Shown one piece after another: positions 9,074 to 17,502 of a DNA stretch of 57,241 nt. Source of the DNA: RGIG4576 sp964536025 (GTDB lineage Bacteria > Bacteroidota > Bacteroidia > Bacteroidales > Muribaculaceae); the NCBI GenBank assembly GCA_964536025.1, contig CAZHXA010000011.1, forward strand, positions 1 to 57,241, given 5' to 3'. Positions within the stretch are counted from its first letter, which is position 1, and each line of letters starts with the position of its first letter. The position numbers and the translations under genes are program-made. Below the pieces are notes generated by a model that worked only from the letters and a program-made list of their open reading frames with translations, had not been told where the DNA came from and searched no databases.

Positions 9074-9740
9074 ACCCCTGTTTTGTTATTATACAATTCC
9101 CATAAATACCTAATTTTTTACGCATCCTATTTATGTTTACGTCAATAGTTCTATCAACCACATACACATCTTCTTCCCATACTGCATCAAGTATTTCTTC
9201 TCGTGAAAAAACTTTTCCACAATGAGACAATAATAATTTCAAAATTCCAAATTCTTTTTTAGTAAATAAGACTTCTACCCCATCGATGTGACATTCTTTT
9301 TTCACTAAATCAAGTTCAAGAGTTTTGTATATTATCACATTCTTCTCGTCTTCATCAGCCGATTGTTTACTGCGACGCAAAACACTTTTCACTCTCAAAA
9401 TAAGTTCTTTCATGGAAAAAGGCTTCTTTATGTAATCATCTGCTCCACATAGGAAACCATCTACCACATCATTTTCGGCATCTTTTGCCGTACATAAAAT
9501 AATAGGAATATTTTTCAGCTTTTCAGCTTTTCTTATGATAGTAGTGAGTTCCATTCCACTCATTTCTTCCATCATAACATCTAAGAGAATAAGAGAATAA
9601 GAGTTTAATGGCATGCGTAATGCTTCTTCTGCCGAATAAGCAACCGAAACTTCATATCCCTCAAGTTCGAGATTTAATTTCAAGACATCACAAAGAGTCT
9701 TTTCATCATCAACTACTAAAATTGACTGTCTCTCATCCAT
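9048..9740 (-). CDS. OmpR/PhoB-family response regulator
   Basis: A 230-residue two-domain regulator. The receiver domain has acidic residues Asp11-Asp12, phospho-acceptor Asp54 (LLLDVM) and the conserved Lys in DDYIKKPF. The C-terminal winged-helix DNA-binding domain shows FTKKEFGILKLL and DRTIDVNINRMRKKLG. It is the first gene of the operon with the kinase and the PiT-PhoU permease, so a PhoB-like role in phosphate control is plausible. A -7 box lies just upstream (9767-9774). Confidence 0.92.
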   Translation of the reverse strand: MDERQSILVVDDEKTLCDVLKLNLELEGYEVSVAYSAEEALRMPLNSYSLILLDVMMEEMSGMELTTIIRKAEKLKNIPIILCTAKDAENDVVDGFLCGADDYIKKPFSMKELILRVKSVLRRSKQSADEDEKNVIIYKTLELDLVKKECHIDGVEVLFTKKEFGILKLLLSHCGKVFSREEILDAVWEEDVYVVDRTIDVNINRMRKKLGIYGNCIITKQGYGYGFKKD

Positions 9741-9766
9741 AAAACATCACATTATATTGACTCATG

Positions 9767-9774
9767 CAAAATTA
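9767..9774 (-). promoter_or_regulatory. -7 promoter box for the two-component/phosphate operon
   Basis: On the minus strand this reads TAATTTTG, an exact TAnnTTTG match, 27 bp before the response-regulator start. No TTTG is correctly spaced upstream, as expected if an activator is required. Confidence 0.55.
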
Positions 9775-9866
9775 TATTTTACAATTCACCCGTTTATAAC
9801 AAACTTGTAACATTTCATTTTACCACAAATTTACCATAATATCCATTTCAATCACACCTATAAAAT

Positions 9867-9904
9867 AAAAAAGTCCCCGAAATATAATTTTTCGAGGACT
9901 TTTT
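9867..9904 (-). terminator. Terminator downstream of the DUF3109 gene
   Basis: AAAAAGTCC pairs with GGACTTTTT, a C-A mismatch follows, then CGAA pairs with TTCG. The T tract follows in either direction. It separates the DUF3109 gene from the promoter of the phosphate operon. Confidence 0.75.
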
Positions 9905-9923
9905 ACCACCTTTTATCGTAATT

Positions 9924-10505
9924 TCAATCTCCGTATTCTTCCAAATATAATTTACAGGCTTCTTCAAGTTCGGCATACCATTCTTGTCCGAAACGACGAA
10001 TAAGAGGTTCTTTTAAAAATTGATACACTCTCACGCCCTCTTTTCTACCCAAAACTTCGGCACACTTACATATTTTCCATCGATGATAATTAACAGCCGT
10101 AAAATCGGGATACTTCTTAAGACGTAAAGGATATAAATGGCATGAAATAGGCTTGTAAAAATCTATTTTCCCTTCACGATATTTTTTTTCTATGGCACAA
10201 TAGCACATTCCATTATTTCCATAGCAAGAAAACACACAATTTTTACCGTCAACAATTTGTGTTACGAGATCACCCTCTTCATCAATATAGCCAACACCCT
10301 TTTCTTTTATCACTTCTTGAGCTTTAGGCAATAATTCATCCCACACTTCAGGCAAAATACGTTTCAATGTTTCATATTCTTCCTCAGTGATAGGAGCTCC
10401 TGCATCACCCTCTATACAACATTCTCCAAGACACTTATCTAAATCACACAAAAAGAACCTTTCCACTATATCAAGGCTCACAAGTGTGTCTTTAATCTGT
10501 AACAT
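9924..10505 (-). CDS. DUF3109 family cysteine-rich protein
   Basis: About 193 residues from the Met at 10505 (MLQIKDTLVSLD), the N-terminus I would expect for this family; Met codons at 10523 and 10562 are possible longer starts. The protein has a cluster of cysteines, CDLDKCLGECCIEGDAGAP near the start, then CVFSCYGNNGMCYC and ISCHLYPLR. This resembles the CxxxCC/YkgJ-type metal-binding families and suggests bound Zn or Fe-S, though the reaction is unknown. No signal peptide is present, so it is cytoplasmic. It lies 117 bp downstream of fabD on the same strand. Confidence 0.8.
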   Translation of the reverse strand: MLQIKDTLVSLDIVERFFLCDLDKCLGECCIEGDAGAPITEEEYETLKRILPEVWDELLPKAQEVIKEKGVGYIDEEGDLVTQIVDGKNCVFSCYGNNGMCYCAIEKKYREGKIDFYKPISCHLYPLRLKKYPDFTAVNYHRWKICKCAEVLGRKEGVRVYQFLKEPLIRRFGQEWYAELEEACKLYLEEYGD

Positions 10506-10621
10506 TGTTATTTCTTCTTCCATTATTAATAACAATGCCATTTGCATGCAAAAGCTATACAAATGGCACCATCGGTGTTATATCATTTAATCAAAATGAG
10601 AATATTTCATCAAGAGTATTT

Positions 10622-11500
10622 TTATTGTTTACCCGAAACACTCACGCTTGAATCGATTTTACGAATAAGACCTTGCAATACTGCACCGGGACCTAATTCC
10701 ACAGCTTCAGTCAAGCCATCGGCAACCATTGCTTGCACACTTTGAGTCCAACGAACCGGTGCGGTAAGTTGAGCAATAAGATTTGCTTTGATTTCTGCAG
10801 GGTCGGTATGAGGTTTTGCATCAACATTTTGATAAACCGGACAAACAGGTGTTGTAAATTCAGCTTTTTCGATTGCTGCAGCAAGTTCTTCTTGTGCAGG
10901 TTGCATAAGCGGAGAGTGGAACGCACCACCCACCTTTAATTTCAATGCACGTTTAGCACCAGCTTCAAGCAACAACGGACAAGCAGCATCAATACCTGTT
11001 ACTGTTCCCGAAATCACTACTTGACCCGGACAATTATAATTAGCAGGAGCTACGACATCATCTACCGATGCACATATTTCTTCAACTTTTTCATTAGGCA
11101 AAGCAAGAACGGCAGCCATTGTAGATGGTGTTATTTCACAAGCCTTTTGCATAGCCATAGCACGTGTAGCTACAAGTTTCAAGCCTTCTTCAAAAGAAAG
11201 AGCTCCGGCTGCTACCAATGCAGAAAATTCACCTAATGAATGACCTGCTACCATATCGGGCTTAAATTCTTCTCCTAATGTTTTTGCAAGTATTACTGAA
11301 TGTAAGAAGATTGCAGGTTGAGTAACTTTTGTTTGACGCAAATCTTCTTCTGTTCCTTCAAACATCAAATCGGTAATACGGAAACCTAATATCTCATTAG
11401 CTTTCTCAAATAAGTCATGAGCCAACTGATTGTTTTCGTATAAATCTTTACCCATTCCTACGAATTGTGCTCCTTGACCCGGAAATACAAATGCTTTCAT
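10622..11500 (-). CDS. fabD: Malonyl-CoA:ACP transacylase FabD
   Basis: Transfers malonyl from CoA to acyl carrier protein to start type II fatty acid elongation in the cytoplasm. The 292-residue protein shows the N-terminal PGQGAQFVGMG, the nucleophile elbow GHSLG with Ser88, and the catalytic His195 in GGAFHSPLM. Length and motifs are standard. It is divergent from tatA and has its own -7 box at 11544-11551 on the minus strand. Confidence 0.96.
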   Translation of the reverse strand: MKAFVFPGQGAQFVGMGKDLYENNQLAHDLFEKANEILGFRITDLMFEGTEEDLRQTKVTQPAIFLHSVILAKTLGEEFKPDMVAGHSLGEFSALVAAGALSFEEGLKLVATRAMAMQKACEITPSTMAAVLALPNEKVEEICASVDDVVAPANYNCPGQVVISGTVTGIDAACPLLLEAGAKRALKLKVGGAFHSPLMQPAQEELAAAIEKAEFTTPVCPVYQNVDAKPHTDPAEIKANLIAQLTAPVRWTQSVQAMVADGLTEAVELGPGAVLQGLIRKIDSSVSVSGKQ

Positions 11501-11543
11501 AATTATATAATTATATCTTTATTTTCATTTTCTTTTCAAGGTG

Positions 11544-11551
11544 CAAAGGTA
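11544..11551 (-). promoter_or_regulatory. -7 promoter box for fabD
   Basis: On the minus strand this is TACCTTTG, an exact TAnnTTTG match, 44 bp before the fabD ATG. Confidence 0.6.
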
Positions 11552-11645
11552 GCAATTTTTCTGCAGATTTCTGCTATATGTAACATTTTAATAATTATAA
11601 ACACTGTTGCACGTTTTAGATGTTTTATAATTCAGTTTTTTAATT

Positions 11646-11653
11646 TACCTTTG
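11646..11653 (+). promoter_or_regulatory. -7 promoter box for tatA-tatC
   Basis: TACCTTTG, an exact match to the Bacteroidota -7 consensus, 36 bp before the tatA ATG in the divergent fabD-tatA gap. Confidence 0.6.
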
Positions 11654-11688
11654 TTCAGTATTTAAAAATTATATAACAACTATTAGCT

Positions 11689-11895
11689 ATGATTGCAAAT
11701 ATCTTAAATTTCTTAAACCTTGGATCAGGTGAAATTGTTATCATCGTTTTTGCCATTCTTCTTTTATTTGGGGGTAAAAAAATTCCTGAATTAATGAAAG
11801 GTTTAGGTAAAGGAGTTCGCTCATTCAAAAGTGGATTAAACGAAATCGAAGACGAAATTAACAAGCCTGTCGACGACAATAAAAACAAACAATAA
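11689..11895 (+). CDS. tatA: Sec-independent translocase subunit TatA
   Basis: A 68-residue TatA/TatE-type protein that oligomerises to form the conducting part of the twin-arginine translocase for folded proteins. One membrane helix at about residues 14-27 (IVIIVFAILLLFG) is followed by the hallmark GGKKIPELMKGLGKGV amphipathic helix and an acidic tail. It lies 70 bp upstream of tatC. There is no separate TatB in the window, consistent with a minimal TatAC system as in many Bacteroidota. Confidence 0.93.
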   Translation: MIANILNFLNLGSGEIVIIVFAILLLFGGKKIPELMKGLGKGVRSFKSGLNEIEDEINKPVDDNKNKQ

Positions 11896-11965
11896 AATAA
11901 TTTCACTTGGCATAAAAGTTGAACAGTGTTTATGATAAAAGCATCAAATTCTGTTCATTTATTTT

Positions 11966-12808
11966 ATGTCTAAAATTACACCATCGATGCGACAAGAAGA
12001 ACAGCTTTCTGAAATGTCATTTTGGGATCATGTAGAAGAACTTCGTAGCACACTCCTTAAAATAGGAGGTGTGCTACTTGTTTTTGCCATAATTTTTTTT
12101 ATCTACATGCCCGACATCTTTGATAGTATAATTTTGGCTCCTTGTAAAGGCGATTTCATTTTATATAAAACATTTGAAGAAATCACTAAAAAATTTCCGT
12201 CTTTACCACAATTCACGACTGAGGGATTCAAAGTTGAGCTAATAAATATAAAATTGGCATCACAATTTTTCATACACATGAGTACTTCACTTTGGTTGGC
12301 TCTTGTTTTTGCATTTCCCATTGTTATCTGGTTACTTTGGAATTTCATCAAACCTGCACTATATGAGCATGAACGAAAAGGCAGTGAAAAAGCTTTTTTG
12401 ATAGGTATTGCCATGTTTTTTATAGGTGTCGCAGTCGGTTATTTCGTAGTTTTCCCCATTACATTGCGTTTTCTTGCCGAATATAAAGTAAGCGAACTGG
12501 TTCCTAATCAAATATCGCTCGATTCCTACATGGATAATTTTTTAATGCTGATATTCATTATGGGTATTATTTTTGAAATGCCTCTTGTTGCATGGATTCT
12601 ATCAAAAATGGGATTTTTATATCGAAATTTTTTCAAGCAATATCGCCGACACGCTATTGTTGTTTTACTTATACTTGCTGCAATAATAACCCCCACAGGA
12701 GACCCGTTAACACTAACTATTGTATTTCTTCCTCTTTACTTGCTCTTTGAACTTAGTGCTTTTTTTGTTTCTCCTACGCCTATTGAAAAGGAAGATGAAG
12801 ACAATTAA
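11966..12808 (+). CDS. tatC: Sec-independent translocase subunit TatC
   Basis: A 280-residue polytopic inner-membrane protein that recognises the twin-arginine signal peptide. The N-terminal signature MSFWDHVEELRSTLLK is clear and six membrane helices can be traced. A conserved glutamate-containing segment MGIIFEMPLVAWIL and the final ITPTGDPLTL are typical. It has a somewhat long first periplasmic loop (about residues 50-95), common in Bacteroidota. It is cotranscribed with tatA and ends near a weak hairpin. Confidence 0.95.
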   Translation: MSKITPSMRQEEQLSEMSFWDHVEELRSTLLKIGGVLLVFAIIFFIYMPDIFDSIILAPCKGDFILYKTFEEITKKFPSLPQFTTEGFKVELINIKLASQFFIHMSTSLWLALVFAFPIVIWLLWNFIKPALYEHERKGSEKAFLIGIAMFFIGVAVGYFVVFPITLRFLAEYKVSELVPNQISLDSYMDNFLMLIFIMGIIFEMPLVAWILSKMGFLYRNFFKQYRRHAIVVLLILAAIITPTGDPLTLTIVFLPLYLLFELSAFFVSPTPIEKEDEDN

Positions 12809-12817
12809 CAATACAAA

Positions 12818-12845
12818 AAGTTGGTTATCTCACGACAACCAACTT
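12818..12845 (+). terminator. Weak hairpin terminator after tatC
   Basis: AAGTTGGTT pairs with AACCAACTT (9 bp, 10-nt loop), followed by TGTT. It lies 9 bp after the tatC stop. The remaining gap to the tRNA (12846-13021) holds nothing I can support. Confidence 0.5.
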
Positions 12846-13021
12846 GTTAACCTTAAAATCTAATACCATGAAAAACACTCTGCAAAATTACATATTTTAT
12901 GTAGTAAATTATAGCAACATTAAAAACAATTTTCTCTCGCTTAACTTTATTTAGCAGTTTGCCCACCAATAATAGCTTTACTTCATAATTACTAATCTTG
13001 TAAAAGGCAGAATCAATCTCG

Positions 13022-13093
13022 TACTCCTGAAGGGAATCGAACCCTTATCGTTGGAACCGGAATCCAGTATTCTATCCATTGAACTACAGGAGC
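13022..13093 (-). tRNA. tRNA-Arg (anticodon CCG)
   Basis: On the minus strand a full 72-nt cloverleaf is present. Acceptor GCTCCTG pairs with CAGGAGT, the D stem is GTTC/GAAT, the anticodon loop TTCCGGT carries CCG, and the T arm AAGGG-TTCGATT-CCCTT is perfect. CCA is not encoded. It reads the CGG arginine codon. The top base pair of the anticodon stem is a C-A mismatch; the other four pairs are sound. Confidence 0.93.
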
Positions 13094-13131
13094 AAATGTA
13101 GCTTTTTACTAAAAAAACTTATTTGAAGTGG

Positions 13132-13162
13132 CAAAAGTAATAAAGAATTTGTAGTTTTGCAA
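13132..13162 (-). promoter_or_regulatory. Promoter of tRNA-Arg
   Basis: On the minus strand: TTG (13160-13162), a 20-bp spacer, then TACTTTTG (13132-13139), matching the Bacteroidota -33/-7 arrangement. The tRNA 5' end lies about 39 nt downstream of the -7 box. Confidence 0.6.
13152..13159 (+). promoter_or_regulatory. -7 promoter box for ung and the T9SS plug gene
   Basis: TAGTTTTG is an exact TAnnTTTG match, 27 bp upstream of the ung ATG. It interleaves with the divergent tRNA promoter. Confidence 0.55.
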
Positions 13163-13186
13163 CTAACATTTTTAAAGCATTAAGTA

Positions 13187-13849
13187 ATGAACGTAAAGAT
13201 AGAGGAAAGTTGGAAACAGATTCTTGCAAATGAATGGAATAAAGATTATTTCGTCAAACTTACCGATTTTATTCGTAATGAATACGCAACTACAAGTATT
13301 TTTCCTCCGGGTAAAGACATCTTTGCGGCATTTAACGCAACTCCGTTCAACAACGTAAAAGTAGTAATAATAGGACAAGACCCATATCATGACGTAAATC
13401 AAGCCAATGGTTTATGCTTTTCGGTAAACGACGGAATTCCTTTTCCTCCTTCTTTACTCAATATTTTCAAAGAAATACACGATGATTTAGGAACGCCTAT
13501 TCCTCAAAGTGGAGATTTAAGTCGATGGGCAAAACAAGGCGTTTTATTGCTCAATTCAACTCTTACAGTACGTGCCCATTGTGCCGGTTCACACCAAAAC
13601 AAAGGATGGGAAGAGTTTACCGATGAAGTGATACTTAAACTTGCTGAACAAAAAGAAAATATTGTATTCATTTTATGGGGGTCTTATGCCATAAAAAAAG
13701 GAGCTTTCATAAATCGCATGAAACATTTGGTCCTCACATCACCCCACCCGTCACCTCTCAGTGCTTATCGTGGTTTCTTCGGAAATAAACATTTTTCAAA
13801 AACTAACGAATACCTAATCAAACACGGGAAAACTCCTATTGAATGGTAA
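13187..13849 (+). CDS. ung: Uracil-DNA glycosylase
   Basis: Family 1 uracil-DNA glycosylase, 220 residues, removes uracil from DNA to start base-excision repair. The water-activating motif GQDPYHD is present with catalytic Asp65, the uracil pocket reads ANGLCFSV, and the second motif HPSPLSAYRGFFG carries the catalytic His near residue 189. Length is normal. It is followed after 30 bp by the DUF5103 gene, probably in one transcript. Confidence 0.96.
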   Translation: MNVKIEESWKQILANEWNKDYFVKLTDFIRNEYATTSIFPPGKDIFAAFNATPFNNVKVVIIGQDPYHDVNQANGLCFSVNDGIPFPPSLLNIFKEIHDDLGTPIPQSGDLSRWAKQGVLLLNSTLTVRAHCAGSHQNKGWEEFTDEVILKLAEQKENIVFILWGSYAIKKGAFINRMKHLVLTSPHPSPLSAYRGFFGNKHFSKTNEYLIKHGKTPIEW

Positions 13850-13879
13850 TTTTATTCTCGTAATCTAAATTTATTTCAA

Positions 13880-15148
13880 GTGTTAAAATCAATAACCATA
13901 ACATTATTATTGCTTGCATGTTCATTCTTTCAAGTATTGTCAACCAATGTGGAAGATACACGCACATTAATTACCGACACTCGTTTCAAGTCGTTACAAA
14001 TACGTCTTGACGGAAATGATTTTTTTCCACCCATAATAGCATTAAATAGCGATGATGCTATCAATATTTCATTTGATGAGTTAAGCGAAGAACGTTCATA
14101 CCTAAGATATAGCGTAATACATTGCAATGCCGATTGGACTCCGAGTAATCTAACCGAAAGCGAATATGTAAGTGGTTTTAATTATGGCGATATTACCGAT
14201 TATAAGTTTTCTATAGGGACACTTTGCCATTATGTTCATTATTCCTTCACTTTACCCAATGATGAAATACGGTTTCTCGTTTCAGGTAATTACTTGGTAA
14301 GAATTTATAATGAAGACGACCCCGATAACACATTATTGCAAGCTCGTTTTTTTGTGAGTGAAAACACCGTATCAGTAGGTACATCGGTCACAAGCCGTAC
14401 CGATACTGATTATAACAACGAGCATCAACAAGTATCCTTTATTATAGACACTCGGGACTATTTAATAAGGAATATGTATAGCGACATTAAGGCTTATGTA
14501 ACACAAAACAGCCGTTACGACAACGAAGTAATGGTTGATCGTCCTCTTATGGTTTCGGGCAAAAAGATAACTTACGACCATAATAAGAATCTAATTTTTG
14601 AAGCCGGAAACGAATTTAGACGTATGGAAACAGTTGTTCAACACGGTATTTCCATGAACGTAGAAAAAATTTCCTATCATCATCCTTTTTATCACGCACA
14701 ATTATATACCGATTATGTGCGTTATGACCAGCCATATTCATTTGACAAAACGCAAATGGGGCGTTTCACCATAAGGAGCTCCGAAGCCAACGACTCTGAT
14801 AATGGTTCCGAATACATTGTAACTCATTTCACTCTCGATGCTGGTGGAAAAATAAACGGAGGAAACATTTACTTAAATGGAGAGTTTTCCAACAATTTGT
14901 TTTCTTCATCAACAATGATGAAATATGACCCGGCGAGTGGATTTTACACTGCCGATTTGCTATTGAAACAAGGTGCTTACAACTATCAATACTTGTTTGT
15001 TCCCGATGGTACTTCTCGTGGATATTCATCCATTGAAGGAAATAAATATCAAACCATAAACGAATATTTAGTACGCATCTATCATCATGCCCCTACATCA
15101 CGCTATGACAGATTGATAGGTTTCGGACTTACATTTTCAGGAAAATAG
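13880..15148 (+). CDS. DUF5103 protein; type IX secretion system Plug homologue
   Basis: A 422-residue secreted protein starting at GTG, with a signal peptide (ITITLLLLACSFFQVLS). DUF5103 is the family of the Plug protein seen bound to the SprA translocon in Flavobacterium johnsoniae, where it closes the periplasmic side of the pore. The sequence has the N-terminal FPPIIALNSDDAINISFDEL and a conserved SYLRYSVIHCNADWTPS region, then beta-rich domains to the C-terminus (RYDRLIGFGLTFSGK). Its presumed partner gene sprA is in the same window at 48.3 kb. The name rests on family resemblance recognised by eye. It converges with tamL. Confidence 0.8.
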   Translation: MLKSITITLLLLACSFFQVLSTNVEDTRTLITDTRFKSLQIRLDGNDFFPPIIALNSDDAINISFDELSEERSYLRYSVIHCNADWTPSNLTESEYVSGFNYGDITDYKFSIGTLCHYVHYSFTLPNDEIRFLVSGNYLVRIYNEDDPDNTLLQARFFVSENTVSVGTSVTSRTDTDYNNEHQQVSFIIDTRDYLIRNMYSDIKAYVTQNSRYDNEVMVDRPLMVSGKKITYDHNKNLIFEAGNEFRRMETVVQHGISMNVEKISYHHPFYHAQLYTDYVRYDQPYSFDKTQMGRFTIRSSEANDSDNGSEYIVTHFTLDAGGKINGGNIYLNGEFSNNLFSSSTMMKYDPASGFYTADLLLKQGAYNYQYLFVPDGTSRGYSSIEGNKYQTINEYLVRIYHHAPTSRYDRLIGFGLTFSGK

Positions 15149-15177
15149 TTAACAAATTTCCCTTTTATTAGCAAGAA

Positions 15178-17502
15178 TCAGAATGGATATCCTATTGCTA
15201 TATGGAATGCTAAACTGTTTTTAAACGAAGTCATGTTATAGTATCCGGTTTTACCGGTATCATAAGGTGCATGAATACCTATACCCAAATCACCTCTAAT
15301 AACTAACATTTCCATATCAAATCTCAAGCCAACGCCTGTGCCAAGTGCCAATTCTTTAAAGAAGTTACCTTCTCCCAAAGCTCCTCCCGGACGTAATTTA
15401 TCCTTTTTCAACAACCAAACGTTTCCCGAATCAAGAAATAACGCACCGTGCAGATACCCCATTATAGGGAAACGTAATTCGGTGTTAAATTCAAACTTAA
15501 ATGTACCTGTTTGGTCATAATATCCATTTTTCACTTTGTTGCTTGGATGATAACTACCCGGACCCACAGAACGCACTGCAAAAGCACGCAACGAGTTAGC
15601 TCCTCCTATATAAAATTGTTCACTATACGGCACTTGACTTGAATTGCCATAAGCATGAGCAGCTCCTGCCAATACTCTAAAAACAAGCCATTGTTTTGAA
15701 TGAACGCCATGAAAAAGCCTACATAAAAAAACCAACTGTGACTGAGCTTTTACAAATTGAGAAAATGGTGTACCAAACAACCTTTTCTCACCTTTTTGAC
15801 CGGCTAAACTCCACAACGCTGAAAAAATATTTCCGGCTTCCATTACATTTACATTCCAAACAAGGGAATTATTTTTGTCTATGGTTTTATCATAAGTATA
15901 GTTATAACTCATCATCGGAATGAACTGATCGCGAAAACTCAATGCAACAGCCGGATTTTGAGCCATTGCCGAGTCAAAAGCTTCAGTCGTACTTAACATT
16001 TTTGTATAAGTGAGTTTAAACGGCGTAAATTCGTTCAACGAACTTCTATTTGCATGCCATTCCCATCCAAAACTTGTTCCAAACTGCACCATTTTAAAAT
16101 AATTCGGACGATTCAATAAATCGGCTGACAATGCAATGCGAGTCCAATTAATATATCTTCTACTTCTATCGACAAACTTAGGTGCAAGAAGTCTCGGAAA
16201 CGATAATGTGGACTTGGCTCCAAATTCATAAGAATTTATAGAACCTGTATTATTTACATCACCTCCACGACCTGTTTGCCATTCATATCCGGCAGTCAAT
16301 TGAGTTGTCAATTGTTCACCACCACCAAACACATTTTTATGAGTGAGTGAAGCTACAAGTCCGGGACCTATATAGCTGTTAGATTTTGATGTTGCTTGCA
16401 ATTCTATCGAAGCCTCCAACGGTTGGTCAAGCGTACACGACACCCTTATATCAAGGCTATCACGCCCCCTCAACGAGTCAAGAGGAGGAACATCTATATT
16501 TACAGAATTGAATATACCTATTCTAGATAAATTAAGTTGCGTTTGATCCATATCACGCACCCTCATCATTCGCCCTTTTCTGAAACGCAAACAAGATGGG
16601 ATTAGTTCATCACGCAATTTTATAGGCATCATTTTTATCACAAGTCCCCTTGATGTTTTTATTGTATCCGGAACACCATTCCCTATACTACGATTAACTG
16701 TCGTTTCAACATTCCCTACATAATATTTTTTCAAAGCTGCAGGCTTAATATTATCGGCAAGCATCATACGCAACGCCACTTGCCCCTTTATTATAGTCGT
16801 ATCTGCAAGATATTCAATGAAATCGGGTTGAAAATAATAATATCCCATATTACGTACCCTTGCCGAAATATTTTCACGTAAATAGCTCAACGAATCGGTT
16901 ATATAACGTTGACCTACTCGTAAATACTCACTTCGGCGAGCCAATGAATCAATAGCACGTTCAAGTGGAGTATTTCCTCCTATATATTCAATATCACAAA
17001 AAGTATATGGTTTCCCTAAATCCACAAAATAGGACAATTTTGCCTTTTTTGAGTTCTTCTTATTATCTATCAATTCATACTTTGCCGTTCCTGCAAAATA
17101 GCCATGATTATCAAGTATTGACTTCATCATTTCCACTCTGAGTGCAGGATTTACATCGTCTATCACCACCGGTTGTTCCACCAATTTTTCATATAACCAA
17201 CCTTTCACACCTTTACTTTCAGGTTTCCAATGATTATAGACCCACAACCCTATAGGAAATGGACTTCGCACATAAGGTGAGTAAAAACTGTTATTTGGCT
17301 TTATATTTATCGCATCAAATAGATAAGTATCAACTTCGCTCGGGACTTTTTCTCCTTTTTCAGCTGTTATTTCAAATTTCTTCACACCTGTATATAACAA
17401 TTCATCGTCAACCAACTTGCTTGTTGTCGAACATGATACAGCAAGTAAAGCCAACAACGACAATAACCACGAACCTAATATATTTTGATTACTTTTTTTC
17501 AT
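15178..17502 (-). CDS. tamL: TamL: lipoprotein-type TamA/BamA-superfamily outer-membrane protein
   Basis: A 774-residue Omp85-family protein: N-terminal POTRA region (about residues 30-330) and a C-terminal 16-strand-type barrel (about 380-774) ending in aromatic FHIAIGYPF. The N-terminus has a lipobox, LAVSC with Cys24, which marks the Bacteroidota-specific lipidated TamA variant TamL. A typical IGGANSLRAFAVRSVGPG segment, corresponding to the barrel-lid RGF/RSF motif of the superfamily, is present. It works with TamB in assembling envelope components. Its ATG overlaps the tamB stop by ATGA, showing translational coupling. Confidence 0.87.
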   Translation of the reverse strand: MKKSNQNILGSWLLSLLALLAVSCSTTSKLVDDELLYTGVKKFEITAEKGEKVPSEVDTYLFDAINIKPNNSFYSPYVRSPFPIGLWVYNHWKPESKGVKGWLYEKLVEQPVVIDDVNPALRVEMMKSILDNHGYFAGTAKYELIDNKKNSKKAKLSYFVDLGKPYTFCDIEYIGGNTPLERAIDSLARRSEYLRVGQRYITDSLSYLRENISARVRNMGYYYFQPDFIEYLADTTIIKGQVALRMMLADNIKPAALKKYYVGNVETTVNRSIGNGVPDTIKTSRGLVIKMMPIKLRDELIPSCLRFRKGRMMRVRDMDQTQLNLSRIGIFNSVNIDVPPLDSLRGRDSLDIRVSCTLDQPLEASIELQATSKSNSYIGPGLVASLTHKNVFGGGEQLTTQLTAGYEWQTGRGGDVNNTGSINSYEFGAKSTLSFPRLLAPKFVDRSRRYINWTRIALSADLLNRPNYFKMVQFGTSFGWEWHANRSSLNEFTPFKLTYTKMLSTTEAFDSAMAQNPAVALSFRDQFIPMMSYNYTYDKTIDKNNSLVWNVNVMEAGNIFSALWSLAGQKGEKRLFGTPFSQFVKAQSQLVFLCRLFHGVHSKQWLVFRVLAGAAHAYGNSSQVPYSEQFYIGGANSLRAFAVRSVGPGSYHPSNKVKNGYYDQTGTFKFEFNTELRFPIMGYLHGALFLDSGNVWLLKKDKLRPGGALGEGNFFKELALGTGVGLRFDMEMLVIRGDLGIGIHAPYDTGKTGYYNMTSFKNSLAFHIAIGYPF

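Noticed and set aside
12868..12954. Short ORF after tatC (about 28 codons from ATG)
   Set aside because: No coding signature, no homologue recognised and no spacing suggestive of translation; the gap is AT-rich.
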